A stretch of DNA of 64,000 nt. Origin: GCA-020356105 sp964347475. Lineage in GTDB: Bacteria > Pseudomonadota > Alphaproteobacteria > UBA8366 > JADFVY01. Where the stretch lies: positions 1 to 64,000 of the forward strand of contig CAYFYY010000002.1 of NCBI GenBank assembly GCA_964347475.1, read 5' to 3'. Below are positions 33,975 to 44,622 of this stretch, piece after piece (positions within the stretch are counted from its first letter, which is position 1; each line of letters starts with the position of its first letter). Under the pieces are notes generated by a model that had not been told where the DNA came from, did no database searches, and saw only the letters and a list, made by a program, of their open reading frames with translations. The position numbers and the translations under genes were made by a program.

Positions 33975-34310
33975 TCACGCCTTCGGCGGCTCTGGGCTGA
34001 AATGCTTCTCGAACTTGTCGGGCACGTCCTTCCACTCGTCCGCGTCCGGGGGCGACTCCTTCTTGCGCGTTATATTCGGCCATTTCTCGGAGTATTCGCG
34101 GTTCATCTCCACCCATTTCTCGCCGTCGCTGTCGGTGTCCGGCAAGATCGCCTCGACCGGGCATTCCGGTTCGCAGACCCCGCAGTCGATGCATTCGTCA
34201 GGATGGATGACCAGCATGTTCTCGCCCTCGTAGAAGCAGTCCACGGGGCAGACTTCGACGCAATCCATGTACTTGCATCGGATGCAGTTTTCGGTGACGA
34301 CATAGGTCAT
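33975..34310 (-). CDS. fdxA: 7Fe ferredoxin FdxA
   Basis: 111 residues. Cysteines at 9, 12, 17, 21 and 25, then 40, 43, 46 and 50, give the C-x7-C-x3-C and C-x2-C-x2-C-x3-C pattern of a [3Fe-4S][4Fe-4S] ferredoxin. The opening MTYVVTENCIRCKYMDC is near-invariant in FdxA. It is a soluble electron carrier; partners are not evident here. The C-terminal tail (about 60-111) is acidic and matches the family extension. It precedes carD by a 443-bp gap and follows a TerB gene at 19 bp. Confidence 0.93.
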   Translation of the reverse strand: MTYVVTENCIRCKYMDCVEVCPVDCFYEGENMLVIHPDECIDCGVCEPECPVEAILPDTDSDGEKWVEMNREYSEKWPNITRKKESPPDADEWKDVPDKFEKHFSPEPPKA

Positions 34311-34329
34311 GCCGGCCCTCTCCTCAACT

Positions 34330-34824
34330 TTACCTCTCGTACCCGCCGGACGCGCCGGACGGGGGCGAAAGTCGGTCCAGCACGCGCTTGCGTGCGGCCC
34401 CGCTTTCCTGGTCCGTCACATACAAAAGTCCGGCCACCCTGCGCAACATGTTTGCCTCGAAATCATGCAGGGTGCCATCCGCATACGCCACTTCCCACAA
34501 CATTTCAATCATGGCCACGCGCTCGCCGTGGTCAAACCGGTCGCGCACCGTTTTGGTGAATCCGTAGAGCCCGCCGGCGAGATCCGTCTCCTCGTCGGCC
34601 GCGGCGATCAGGGTGGCGATATCGTCCGCCGCCATGCCGAACCGTTCGCTCAGGATGTCTGTAATCCGTGACCGCTCCGCCGCGTCGAAGACGCCATCGA
34701 GCTTGGCCGCCTCGACCATCAGCGCCGCCGCCGCCAGCCGCAGCTCGGCGTCGCCGTGACCGGACGCACCTTCCGGTGCCGCGCCCTTGCGGCGGAACAG
34801 GAAATCGCGCAGGAAATCGACCAT
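34330..34824 (-). CDS. TerB family protein
   Basis: 164 residues with a TerB (tellurite-resistance B type) helical domain: LRLAAAALMVEAAKLDGVFDAAERSRITDILSERF and FDHGERVAMIEMLWEVAYADGTLHDFEANMLRRVAGLL. The repeated acidic Asp-Gly pattern binds metal in family members. The name reflects the family; there is no ter cluster here, so tellurite resistance is not implied. The start at 34824 gives MVDFLRDFLFRRKG, a short amphipathic N-terminus. It is the gene upstream of fdxA on the same strand. Confidence 0.82.
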   Translation of the reverse strand: MVDFLRDFLFRRKGAAPEGASGHGDAELRLAAAALMVEAAKLDGVFDAAERSRITDILSERFGMAADDIATLIAAADEETDLAGGLYGFTKTVRDRFDHGERVAMIEMLWEVAYADGTLHDFEANMLRRVAGLLYVTDQESGAARKRVLDRLSPPSGASGGYER

Positions 34825-35155
34825 GCCTGTCGTCCCGATTGCCGGACCGCCTCGGCGGCGGCCCCGGAAAACAGCGCACCGGCCTAGCACGCGCCGGCCG
34901 ACACGGCAACCCGCGGCCGGGAGGGGGTATCGCGGCCGGGCGTGCGGACCACCTCCGTCCCGGCGAAACGAGCCCATGCGTTGGGGATTTCTGCGGGTTT
35001 GCAGAGGTCCGAATCGGGCCGGACCGCGGCGGCGCAGCAGACCGGGCGGAGGCGACGCCCCGTCAGTCCCACCAGAAATACCACCAGTCATGGGCCATCA
35101 GCAGGGCCGCCAGGGCCGACAGCGTGCCGACTCCCTGGTCGAGGATGTCGTTGCA

Positions 35156-35993
35156 TTAGGCATACTGCTCGCGGGCCAGCGCCATCGCCTCGTCGCGCGA
35201 GCCGGGGCGGCGCGCGACGCGGACGTTCATGACGTCGAGGCTGAGCCCGACCAGCTCGGCGCCGTAGCGATCGCGCCACGAGCGCAGCGCGGCCACGTGG
35301 TATTCGGCCGGCGGATTGGCATTCCAGCCGCCCCAGCGCAGATGGGCGGGAATCGTCGTCGGATCGTCGGTGGGCACGAGGACGATGGTCACGCGCGCCA
35401 GCGGCCGGCCGCTCAGGATGTCCTCGGCAATGGCGAGCGCCGTGTCCGGTTCCGGCAGAATCAGCGGCCAGTCACCGACCAGCGGCTGATACATCGACTC
35501 CACTTCGCGGACTGCCCCCGCCGGACTCCTCAACGAACGCTTCGATTACCCGGCACGACTCCGGGTCCTCCCGGCACATCTGCTCGAGTTCCGTCCCCGC
35601 TTCCTGTTCCCGTAGCCGCTGAAGCGCCAGCAGTTCGTCCGGGTGGGTCAACGCGTCGGACCGGGCCAGGGTCTCGGCCAGGGACGGCGGGTTCATCTGT
35701 GCCACGTAGTCGGGGTGGAAAGGCTGCAGGATCGCCTCGAAATCGCGGTCGCCGCCGATCACGACCGGCGCGCCGCGGCCGCCCGCCTTCAGCCACTCCC
35801 ACTCGCGCAGCGCAGCGCGGCCTTCGACCCGGACGTAGTCGTAAGGGAAGGCGACCAAGGCCTCGGCCAGCCATGCGGTCCTCTCCGGCGATACGGGCGC
35901 GGCTGCGCCGGCCTGTGCCGTTGCCCTTCCCGCCAACAGCCCGGTTTGCGCCGATATCGCAAGCAGGCCCGCGATGAAGGTTCTTCGGTGCAT
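35156..35993 (-). pseudogene. DUF4253 gene split by a single-base frameshift
   Basis: Two reading frames together make one DUF4253 protein. The upper part (from 35993, MHRRTFIAGLLA, a Tat-like signal) contains FPYDYVRVEGRAALREWEWLKAGGRGAPVVIGGDRD and runs to EAFVEESGG. The lower part continues at REVESMYQPLVGDWPLILP and ends with the DUF4253 closing motif AEYHVAALRSWRDRYGAELVGLSLDVMNVRV. The frames switch inside a run of five G (minus strand, about 35512-35516); removing one G joins them cleanly. It may be a true pseudogene, a sequencing error in the homopolymer, or a slippage site. Confidence 0.75.
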
Positions 35994-36203
35994 CGCCCGC
36001 AGTGCCATCCATTTCCCAGCGATCGAGACGGCGGCACCAGAGCACAGCGTGCCGGTGGAACGGATGGCAATCAGGCCTCGACAGGGGCGAGCGGCACACC
36101 GCGATCACCGCGATCGCCAATGTTCGCACGCGGTCGGAAACCGAAGGTACAGGTACGGACCCGGTCCGGGACGGCCCGCCGCCGCCGCGCGCCCCGATCC
36201 CCG

Positions 36204-36980
36204 CTAGAAGGGGATCCGGCTGCCGTCCCAGGCGAACACCTGGCCGGAGTCCGACGGCGTCAGCGAGTCGAGCACCGCGAGCAGATGGCGGGCGGAGCGT
36301 GCCGCCGGGAACAGCTTGCCCGCGGGGACCCGGGCCTGGAACGGGCGCGACAGGGCGGTGTCCACGGTGCCCGGATGCAGGGCCACGCAGAGCGCGTGCG
36401 GATTGCGCCGGGCGAGCTCGACGGCAAGCGTCCTGATCAGCATGTTGAGGGCGGCCTTCGAAGCCCGGTACGAGTGCCAGCCGCCGAGCCGGTTGTCCTC
36501 GATGCTGCCGACCCGCGCCGACAGGGCAGCGAACACCGATTTTCGGTTGGCGGCGAGCAGCGGCAGGAAGTGCTTGGCGACCAGCGCCGGGCCGATCGTG
36601 TTTACGCGGAACGCCCGCTCCATCGCCGCAGCGTCGAGCGCGCGCCAGGTCTTCTCCGGCTGCAGGCGATCGCCGTCATGCAGAATGCCGGTCGCGACCA
36701 CAACGATGTCCAGACGCCCGGCCGACCGCCGCACGGCCGACGCCGCATCCGATATCGACCGCTCGTCTTCGAGATCGAGGTGGTGCCAGTCCAGCCCTTG
36801 TGACCGGAGACGGTTGTCCGACCGCGACAGGCCGAAAATGTTGGCAACGGCCGGGCAGCCTGCGAGGTCTTCGATCAGCGCCCGGCCGATGCCGCCGGAC
36901 GCGCCGACGATCGCGACATTCAGGCCGTCGCCGAAGGAGGTCAGGGTCAAGGGGCTGTCGCGTTCGTCCATACCTGTCAT
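36204..36980 (-). CDS. SDR family protein, C-factor (CsgA)-like
   Basis: 258 residues. The cofactor motif is VGASGGIGRAL (about 25-35), NxxG is replaced by VATGIL, and the catalytic Y-x3-K is intact as YRASK. GWHSYRASKAALNMLIRTLAVEL and the absence of a C-terminal lid fit the C-factor branch of SDRs. A GGAAG ribosome site stands 5 bases before the ATG at 36980. It is divergent from glutathione peroxidase and both flank the palindrome GGATCAACTGATCC, so both may respond to RpoE. Confidence 0.82.
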   Translation of the reverse strand: MTGMDERDSPLTLTSFGDGLNVAIVGASGGIGRALIEDLAGCPAVANIFGLSRSDNRLRSQGLDWHHLDLEDERSISDAASAVRRSAGRLDIVVVATGILHDGDRLQPEKTWRALDAAAMERAFRVNTIGPALVAKHFLPLLAANRKSVFAALSARVGSIEDNRLGGWHSYRASKAALNMLIRTLAVELARRNPHALCVALHPGTVDTALSRPFQARVPAGKLFPAARSARHLLAVLDSLTPSDSGQVFAWDGSRIPF

Positions 36981-37105
36981 CCGTCTTCCCGCTTTTGCGC
37001 CGCGGACCGTTCGTGGCCGGGCCGCGCAACGCGATCCCGTCGTCTGCGCATCGGGACCGACACCGTCGCGATCATCACGGCGAAGGCCGCGGCACTGTCC
37101 GGGAC

Positions 37106-37136
37106 ATTCTACGAGCCGGGTTGCCGAGCTGGATCA
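37106..37136 (-). promoter_or_regulatory. Possible RpoE-type promoter of the SDR gene
   Basis: Minus strand TGATCC (37136-37131), then TAGAAT (37111-37106) after 19 bases, one more than at the four better sites, and the preceding bases are TCG. The -35 is the mirror half of the palindrome shared with the glutathione peroxidase promoter. Treated as a weak candidate. Confidence 0.35.
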
Positions 37137-37138
37137 AC

Positions 37139-37168
37139 TGATCCAAATCCCCTTCATCACCGTATCTT
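37139..37168 (+). promoter_or_regulatory. RpoE-type promoter of glutathione peroxidase
   Basis: TGATCC at 37139-37144, 18-base spacer, TATCTT at 37163-37168, preceded by CCG. The match to the rpoE promoter in -35 and spacing is exact, and the start codon is 31 bases after the -10 with an AGGGGGA ribosome site. Located about 12 kb from chrR. Confidence 0.7.
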
Positions 37169-37199
37169 TTTCGATGGCTCCAAACAGGGGGATTAAAAC

Positions 37200-37772
37200 A
37201 TGCGCGCGAAACTGGTCATGGCAGTGCTGATCCTGATCTCGGGCAGTGTTCCCGCCGCGGCGGCGGGCGCAGCGAAATCGGCCCATGATTTCACCTTCAC
37301 CGCCATCGAGGGCGGGCTGCTTCCGCTGTCGGACTTCCGGGGCAAGGTGGTGCTGGTCGTCAACACCGCTTCGTTGTGCGGCTTCACCCCGCAATACGAG
37401 GATCTGCAGGCGGTCTGGGAGCGCTACCGCGACCGCGGCCTCGTCGTGCTCGGGGTGCCGTCGAACGACTTCGGCAACCAGGAGCCGGGCACGGAGGACG
37501 AGATCAAGCGGTTCTGCGAGGTCAATTTCAACATCGATTTCCCGATGACGAGCAAGGTTGCGGTCAAGGGCGAGGACGCGCACCCCTTCTACAAATGGGC
37601 GGCCGGCGAGGTCGGCCCCGCGGGCGCGCCGCGCTGGAACTTCCACAAATTCCTGATCGGCCCGGACGGCGAGCTCGTGACCTGGTTCTCCACCCCGACC
37701 GAGCCGACCTCGGCCAAGGTGACGGCGGCGATCGAGGCGCAGCTGGCGCGCGTCGAAGGGTCCGGTGGTTAG
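37200..37772 (+). CDS. Glutathione peroxidase family protein, secreted
   Basis: 190 residues. A signal peptide (about 1-23) precedes a thioredoxin-fold peroxidase. Catalytic Cys60 lies in VVNTASLCGFTPQY, Gln94 in FGNQEPG and the Trp/Asn pair in RWNFHKFLI, completing the tetrad. It reduces hydroperoxides, probably lipid peroxides, in the periplasm using thioredoxin- or glutathione-type donors. The setting, an RpoE-type promoter just upstream, fits defence against lipid peroxidation caused by singlet oxygen. It ends 55 bp before ubiG but functional coupling with ubiG is not indicated. Confidence 0.92.
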   Translation: MRAKLVMAVLILISGSVPAAAAGAAKSAHDFTFTAIEGGLLPLSDFRGKVVLVVNTASLCGFTPQYEDLQAVWERYRDRGLVVLGVPSNDFGNQEPGTEDEIKRFCEVNFNIDFPMTSKVAVKGEDAHPFYKWAAGEVGPAGAPRWNFHKFLIGPDGELVTWFSTPTEPTSAKVTAAIEAQLARVEGSGG

Positions 37773-37827
37773 CCGGGGCCGCGGGCGAAACAGTCACTCA
37801 AACCCCAGTACAGAGGCAAAACGGCAG

Positions 37828-38601
37828 ATGATGAAGAAGGACCATCTCGATGCACCCTGGCCGGACTCCCGGACCGTCGACCCCAAGCAGATCGAACGCT
37901 TCCAGAAGCTGGCCGAGGAATGGTGGAAACCGGACGGGAAGTTCCGGGTCGCCCACAAGTTCAACGCCGCGCGCCGCGACTATATCGTCAGTCGCATCGC
38001 CCGCCAGTTCGGACGCAACGCCGGCAGCGAGGACGCGCTGTCCGGTGTGAAGATCCTCGATGTCGGATGCGGCGCGGGACTGCTTTCCGAGCCGCTGGCG
38101 AAGCACGGCGCCCAGGTGGTCGGCATCGATCCCACCGCCCGCAACATCGAGATCGCCCGCTGGCACGCGGCCCAGCAGGGGCTTTCGATCGACTACCGCC
38201 ACGGCCTCGCCGAACATCTGCTGGAGACGGGCGAGCGCTTCGATGTCGTCATCAACGCCGAGGTCGTCGAGCACGTGGCCGACCCCCGACAGTTGATGAC
38301 GGACTGCGGCGACCTCGTCAAACCCGGCGGCCTCCTGTTCGTGGCCACGTTGAACCGTACGGCGCGCGCGTTTCTCCTGGCCATCGTCGGGGCGGAATAC
38401 GTCCTCGGGTGGCTGCCGAGGGGAACCCACGACTGGACCCGCTTCCTTCGCCCCGACGAGATCCGCCGGATGATCCGGCGCTCCGGGCTGTGCGTGACCG
38501 AGCTCGTGGGCGTGAGGTACACTCCCCTTGCCGACCGCTGGCGCCTGTCCCGGCGTACCGGGGTGAACTACATACTCGTTGCGGCCAAGGCACCGCAATG
38601 A
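37828..38601 (+). CDS. ubiG: Ubiquinone biosynthesis O-methyltransferase UbiG
   Basis: 257 residues. The SAM motif ILDVGCGAGLLSEPLAKHGAQVVGIDP and the UbiG motifs HKFNAARRDYIVSR, VVINAEVVEHVADP and LNRTARAFLLAIVGAEYVLGWLPRGTHDW are all present. It catalyses both O-methylations of the ubiquinone ring at the membrane face. Two consecutive ATGs open it; the first, at 37828, follows a GAGG ribosome site. The stop overlaps the DUF3429 start as ATGA. Placement at the head of ubiG-DUF3429-phosphatase-tspO suggests one operon. Confidence 0.95.
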   Translation: MMKKDHLDAPWPDSRTVDPKQIERFQKLAEEWWKPDGKFRVAHKFNAARRDYIVSRIARQFGRNAGSEDALSGVKILDVGCGAGLLSEPLAKHGAQVVGIDPTARNIEIARWHAAQQGLSIDYRHGLAEHLLETGERFDVVINAEVVEHVADPRQLMTDCGDLVKPGGLLFVATLNRTARAFLLAIVGAEYVLGWLPRGTHDWTRFLRPDEIRRMIRRSGLCVTELVGVRYTPLADRWRLSRRTGVNYILVAAKAPQ

Positions 38602-39083
38602 CGGCGCGGGAGGAGGCCGCCGGCGGACCCGGCGCGACAGCGGCGGCGATGCCGCCGACCGCAACGTGGCTGGGCGCGCTCGGCGCGGTGCCGTTCGTTC
38701 TTCTCGCGGTCGTCGGCCTGCTCGCCGACGGGACGGTTGGCGCATACGGCACCCTGGCGCTCGTCGCCTACGGCGCCGTCATCCTCTCGTTCCTCGGCGG
38801 CGTCCATTGGGGTGTCGCGATTGCCGGCTACGGACGCGATGTTGGTGTCTGCCGCATCTCCCGCCGCCTCGCCTACAGCGTGGTCCCGTCCCTCGTTGGC
38901 TGGGCCGCCCTGTTCCTCGCACGACCGCTCGGGCTGGTGGTCCTCGCAGCCGCCTTCGCCGCACTGCTGTTGTTCGATGTCAGGGCCGGGCGCATCGGCG
39001 AATTGCCGGCATGGTATCCGAGGCTGCGCCTGCCGCTGACCGTCGCGGTCGTCGCCTCGCTCGCTCTCGGGGTGCTGGCATGA
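38598..39083 (+). CDS. DUF3429 membrane protein
   Basis: 161 residues with about five hydrophobic segments and the DUF3429 signature TATWLGALGAVPFVLLAVVGLLADG ... AYGAVILSFLGGVHWGVAI. Function unknown; found in many proteobacteria as an inner-membrane protein. ATG start overlaps the ubiG stop and its own stop overlaps the next gene, so it is translationally coupled in the middle of the operon. Confidence 0.85.
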   Translation: MTAREEAAGGPGATAAAMPPTATWLGALGAVPFVLLAVVGLLADGTVGAYGTLALVAYGAVILSFLGGVHWGVAIAGYGRDVGVCRISRRLAYSVVPSLVGWAALFLARPLGLVVLAAAFAALLLFDVRAGRIGELPAWYPRLRLPLTVAVVASLALGVLA

Positions 39084-39760
39084 CCCGCGGCAACTCCGGG
39101 ACGGCGGCAAAGCAGGGAACTGCGGTCAGCGATGGCCACCATGACGGCCGGAGATGGCGGTTTGGCCGCGCGCTCGGCTGGTTGTACGGGGAGACCCGGG
39201 TCTTCGTCAGTGGCCTCCTCGTCCTTCTGTTCGGCGTCGTACCCGCACCTTTGTCGGCGGACGATACCGAAGTCTGGGCCGCCCTGCGGGCGCCGGGACA
39301 CGTGGCGCTGTTGCGGCACGCCATTGCACCGGGCACCGGCGATCCGCCGGAGTTCGTGCTCGGCGACTGCCGCACGCAGCGCAACCTCTCGGCGGAAGGA
39401 CGCGAGCAGGCCACCCGCATCGGGGCCGCATTCCGCGCCAACGGCATCGCGGCGGCGCGCGTCGTCTCCAGCCAGTGGTGCCGTTGTCTTGAGACGGCGG
39501 AACTGCTGCGCCTCGGCCCGGTCGAGGCGCTGCCGATCCTCAATTCCTTCTTCGACCGGCCGGCGAATCGCGATGCGCAGACCGGCGCGCTGCGCCGGTG
39601 GCTGGCTGGGCAGGCGCTCGACGGGCCGCTGGTGCTGGTGACCCACCAGGTCAACATCACCGCGCTGACCGGCGTCTACCCGAGGTCGGGCGAGCTCGTG
39701 GTGATCCGTCGAACCGGGGACGGCGCGATCGCGGTGGTCGGTTCGCTGGAGACGGAGTGA
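39080..39760 (+). CDS. Histidine phosphatase family protein, membrane-anchored or secreted
   Basis: 226 residues. A hydrophobic segment at about 40-58 is followed by LRAPGHVALLRHAIAPGTGDPPEF, where RHA replaces the usual RHG around the catalytic His. Other family parts are AARVVSSQWCRCLETAEL and the second His in VLVTHQVNITALTG. Likely periplasmic because of the N-terminal segment; substrate unknown. Overlaps DUF3429 (ATGA) and lies 7 bp before tspO. Confidence 0.82.
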   Translation: MTRGNSGTAAKQGTAVSDGHHDGRRWRFGRALGWLYGETRVFVSGLLVLLFGVVPAPLSADDTEVWAALRAPGHVALLRHAIAPGTGDPPEFVLGDCRTQRNLSAEGREQATRIGAAFRANGIAAARVVSSQWCRCLETAELLRLGPVEALPILNSFFDRPANRDAQTGALRRWLAGQALDGPLVLVTHQVNITALTGVYPRSGELVVIRRTGDGAIAVVGSLETE

Positions 39761-39767
39761 GCAGCAC

Positions 39768-40274
39768 ATGACGGAGGCCGGACGACGGCGTCTCTCGCAC
39801 GGCCGCGATCTTCTCGGGCTTGCCGGCTTCGCGGCCCTGTGCGCCGCGGTCTCGGCGATCGGCGGCGCGGTGACGGCGACCAGCGTCGGCACCTGGTACC
39901 AGGGGCTCGAGAAACCGGCCTTCAACCCGCCCGACTGGGTCTTCCCGGTCGTCTGGACGGCCCTGTTCGCGATGATCGCGGTCGCCGGCTGGCGCGCCTG
40001 GCGCAGCGCGCCGCTCGCCGCGACCCGGCTTGCGCTGGCGGTCTACATTGTGCAGCTCGCGCTCAACATCGGCTGGTCGGTGCTGTTCTTCGGCTTCCGC
40101 CAGATCGGCCTGGCGCTGGCCGAGATTCTCGTGCTGCTGCCCGCCATCGCCGCCAATGCCGCGCTGTTCTGGCGGCTCGACCGCTGGGCCGGGGCGCTGC
40201 TCGTCCCCTACCTGCTGTGGGTCGGCTACGCGACGGTGCTCACCGCCGCCCTGTGGGTGCTCAATCCGGGCTGA
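39768..40274 (+). CDS. tspO: TspO/MBR family tryptophan-rich sensory protein
   Basis: 168 residues with five transmembrane helices and the TspO signatures WYQGLEKPAFNPPDWVFPVVWTALFAMIAVAGWRAW and QLALNIGWSVLFFGFRQIGLAL. TspO binds porphyrins and in Rhodobacter modulates photosynthesis gene expression; in other bacteria it takes part in porphyrin handling and stress. Last gene of the ubiG operon; two strong hairpins follow before the convergent cytochrome P460. Confidence 0.92.
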   Translation: MTEAGRRRLSHGRDLLGLAGFAALCAAVSAIGGAVTATSVGTWYQGLEKPAFNPPDWVFPVVWTALFAMIAVAGWRAWRSAPLAATRLALAVYIVQLALNIGWSVLFFGFRQIGLALAEILVLLPAIAANAALFWRLDRWAGALLVPYLLWVGYATVLTAALWVLNPG

Positions 40275-40297
40275 CCCCGCGATGAAAGCCGAGCGCG

Positions 40298-40322
40298 CCG
40301 CCCCGCCGCGTCGGCGGGGCGG
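40298..40322. terminator. Perfect 11-bp hairpin between convergent genes
   Basis: Stem CCGCCCCGCCG / CGGCGGGGCGG with a 3-base loop (CGT). GC-rich and without a U tract, so it is terminator-like rather than a proven intrinsic terminator. Sited just after tspO and before cytochrome P460. Confidence 0.5.
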
Positions 40323-40340
40323 GCACCCATCGGATCAATC

Positions 40341-40383
40341 GGCCGGCGACCCGGGACGAAATGATCCCGGGTCGCCGCCGGCC
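40341..40383. terminator. Long hairpin, probable bidirectional terminator
   Basis: 12-bp stem GGCGACCCGGGA / TCCCGGGTCGCC with loop CGAAATGA, extended by GGCC pairing outside one bulge. It lies between the convergent tspO and cytochrome P460 genes and could end both. No U tract is visible on either strand. Confidence 0.6.
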
Positions 40384-40384
40384 G

Positions 40385-40885
40385 TCAGGGCAGGGCGATC
40401 GGCGTCGTGAACACGTAGTCGCGCGACTCCACCGGCGTGTGGCAGCCGAAGCATTCCTGCACGAAGTCGGCGTCCGCGCCGTACGGCTTCTGCGCCATGC
40501 CGAGCCAGCGGGCAAAGCCCCAGCCGCCGGTCTCGGCGTATTTCCTGGCGTCCTTGACCATGAACTCGGCGGCCTTGAACTCGCCGGGGACGGTCGCAGC
40601 GTCCCAGTTCTCGTCGGTCCGGTTGGCCCACACGACCTTGCCGAGGATGGCGCCGTCCGGCCACGGGTTGACCTGACCCCTGCGCGCCGCCGCGATGGCG
40701 GCGTCGTTGCCGATGATGACCCGCATCGTGTTGTTGTCGCTGCGGTGCGATATGGCGATCACGCGCCAGTCCTTGTAGCCCTTCGGCATCTCGATCCCGT
40801 TCGGGGCCGGCGCCGGCTGCTGCGCCCAGGCGGCGGTGGCGGACAGCATGAAAGCAACCGTAACTGCGGCGGTCAGACGTCTCAT
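40385..40885 (-). CDS. Cytochrome P460 family protein
   Basis: 166 residues with a signal peptide (about 1-21, AAWAQQ) and one c-type heme site ECFGCH (Cys145, Cys148, His149). The preceding part GYKDWRVIAISHRSDNNTMRVIIGNDAAIAA and MVKDARKYAETGGWGFARW are family signatures. Cytochrome P460 enzymes oxidise hydroxylamine with a Lys-crosslinked heme, but many relatives have other roles; no hydroxylamine or ammonia-oxidation gene is in view. Likely periplasmic. Stand-alone gene. Confidence 0.88.
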   Translation of the reverse strand: MRRLTAAVTVAFMLSATAAWAQQPAPAPNGIEMPKGYKDWRVIAISHRSDNNTMRVIIGNDAAIAAARRGQVNPWPDGAILGKVVWANRTDENWDAATVPGEFKAAEFMVKDARKYAETGGWGFARWLGMAQKPYGADADFVQECFGCHTPVESRDYVFTTPIALP

Positions 40886-41067
40886 TGTGGTGCATCCCTG
40901 TGTCGAGTGGCGATGGCCGGTTGTCGCGGCGTGCCCGACGGCGACGGCGACCCTCCGCCGTCGCGACGGGACGACCGAAATTGCCGGCTCCCCTTCGGGT
41001 ACACCACAACCAAAGCCAAAATTCCCGGCGCGTTTGCCCGTATATGTTGATCCGGGTGCCGGGCGCG

Positions 41068-41471
41068 TCACCCGCGCAGCCGGTCGGTCTCCCTTCGCTG
41101 TTTCTTGGTCGGCCGGCCGCTGCCCTTGACGCGGTGCGCCGGTCGCGGTGCGGGCGCGTCGGCCTTGCGCCGCGGCTCCGGCGGGGCGAGGTCGGTGTAC
41201 AGGGTCTGCGCCTCAGTCGCCGGGCCGCGGCGCTTGCCAATGGCGGCGACCTCGACGACGCGGATGCGGCGGCCCTGCGGAAAGGTCAGCACGTCGCCGG
41301 GGCGCACCTGGTAATGGGGCTTGGCGATCGGCTGGCTGTTCACCCTGAGCCGCCCGGCGCCGACCATGGCGTTGGCCAGCGAGCGGCTCTTGAAGAAGCG
41401 GGCGTGCCACAGCCACTTGTCGACGCGCAGGGTCTCCGTCGGCCCGGCGCCGGCAGTGCCGCCCGCACCGC

Positions 41472-41475
<4 letters not shown>
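41068..41475 (-). CDS. S4-domain RNA-binding protein (Hsp15-like)
   Basis: 135 residues. The S4 domain is LRVDKWLWHARFFKSRSLANAMVGAGRLRVNSQPIAKPHYQVRPGDVLTF (about 16-65), followed by a basic tail RRKADAPAPRPAHRVKGSGRPTKKQRRETDRLRG. E. coli Hsp15 rescues stalled 50S subunits with peptidyl-tRNA. The ATG overlaps the helicase stop (ATGA), a common alphaproteobacterial arrangement, so the pair may act together on RNA. Start fixed by the overlap. Confidence 0.88.
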
Positions 41476-43973
<2,498 letters not shown>

Positions 43974-44184
43974 GGTTGTGAAATAGGATCTCAAGCGCCG
44001 AATCCCAAGGCAAGGGAAATCGTCTCGATTTGATGGTTCCGCGCGTGATCGGCAGGTGCACCGCTGACACGGCCCTGCCCCGCCGATGCCGCGGTTCACG
44101 ACTTGCGGCTGAATATGCGCGACGACACCACGCCGGTGACGGCGCGCCGAGTCCGCGCCCCCGGCTTCGGTTTCGCGACCTGGT

Positions 44185-44445
44185 CTATTCGGCGGGCGGG
44201 CCGGCGGCAGGCCGTCTGACCGAATCCCTTTTTGAGCCGATGACGGCGAACGCGGTGCCGGCCAATGCCCATAGCCGCGATGCGGCCGATGTCAGTGCGC
44301 GGGTCGTCGCCGCGCGCCGTTCGGTTTCGCACCGGGCCCTGGCCTTTTCGATGTACAGCCTTCTGGCGAGTTCGTGCCGCGGCGGCGCCACGCCGCCCCT
44401 GTTGCGATCCGCGTAATGCTCCAGCAAGGTGAAATTGTCCCACAT
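44185..44445 (-). CDS. Small protein with one membrane segment, hypothetical
   Basis: 86 residues: MWDNFTLLEHYADRNRGG, a basic helix (RHELARRLYIEKARARCETERRAATT) and one hydrophobic stretch (LWALAGTAFAVIGS). A good ribosome site (GGGGAG, 8 bases upstream) favours the ATG at 44445. No family recognised. Overlapping frames on both strands weaken the case; coding pattern and ribosome site are the support. Confidence 0.45.
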   Translation of the reverse strand: MWDNFTLLEHYADRNRGGVAPPRHELARRLYIEKARARCETERRAATTRALTSAASRLWALAGTAFAVIGSKRDSVRRPAAGPPAE

Positions 44446-44622
44446 GACCGATTCTCCCCGAGGCTGTCGAATTGCACCAACCATGGCGCCGCCGGCGTGA
44501 CCGGACCGGCTGCCGCAGCGTGACATCAGCGTGAAATCGACCGTGAGCGGCCTATATTCGTCGTTGCGACGCTGTAAGAGCCGCCAAAATCAGGCAAAAA
44601 CAACGTACAAAAGGTCGTTCGG

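Noticed and set aside
40331..40336. GGATCA near the hairpins as an RpoE element
   Set aside because: It lies between two terminator-like hairpins, with no gene start suitably placed.
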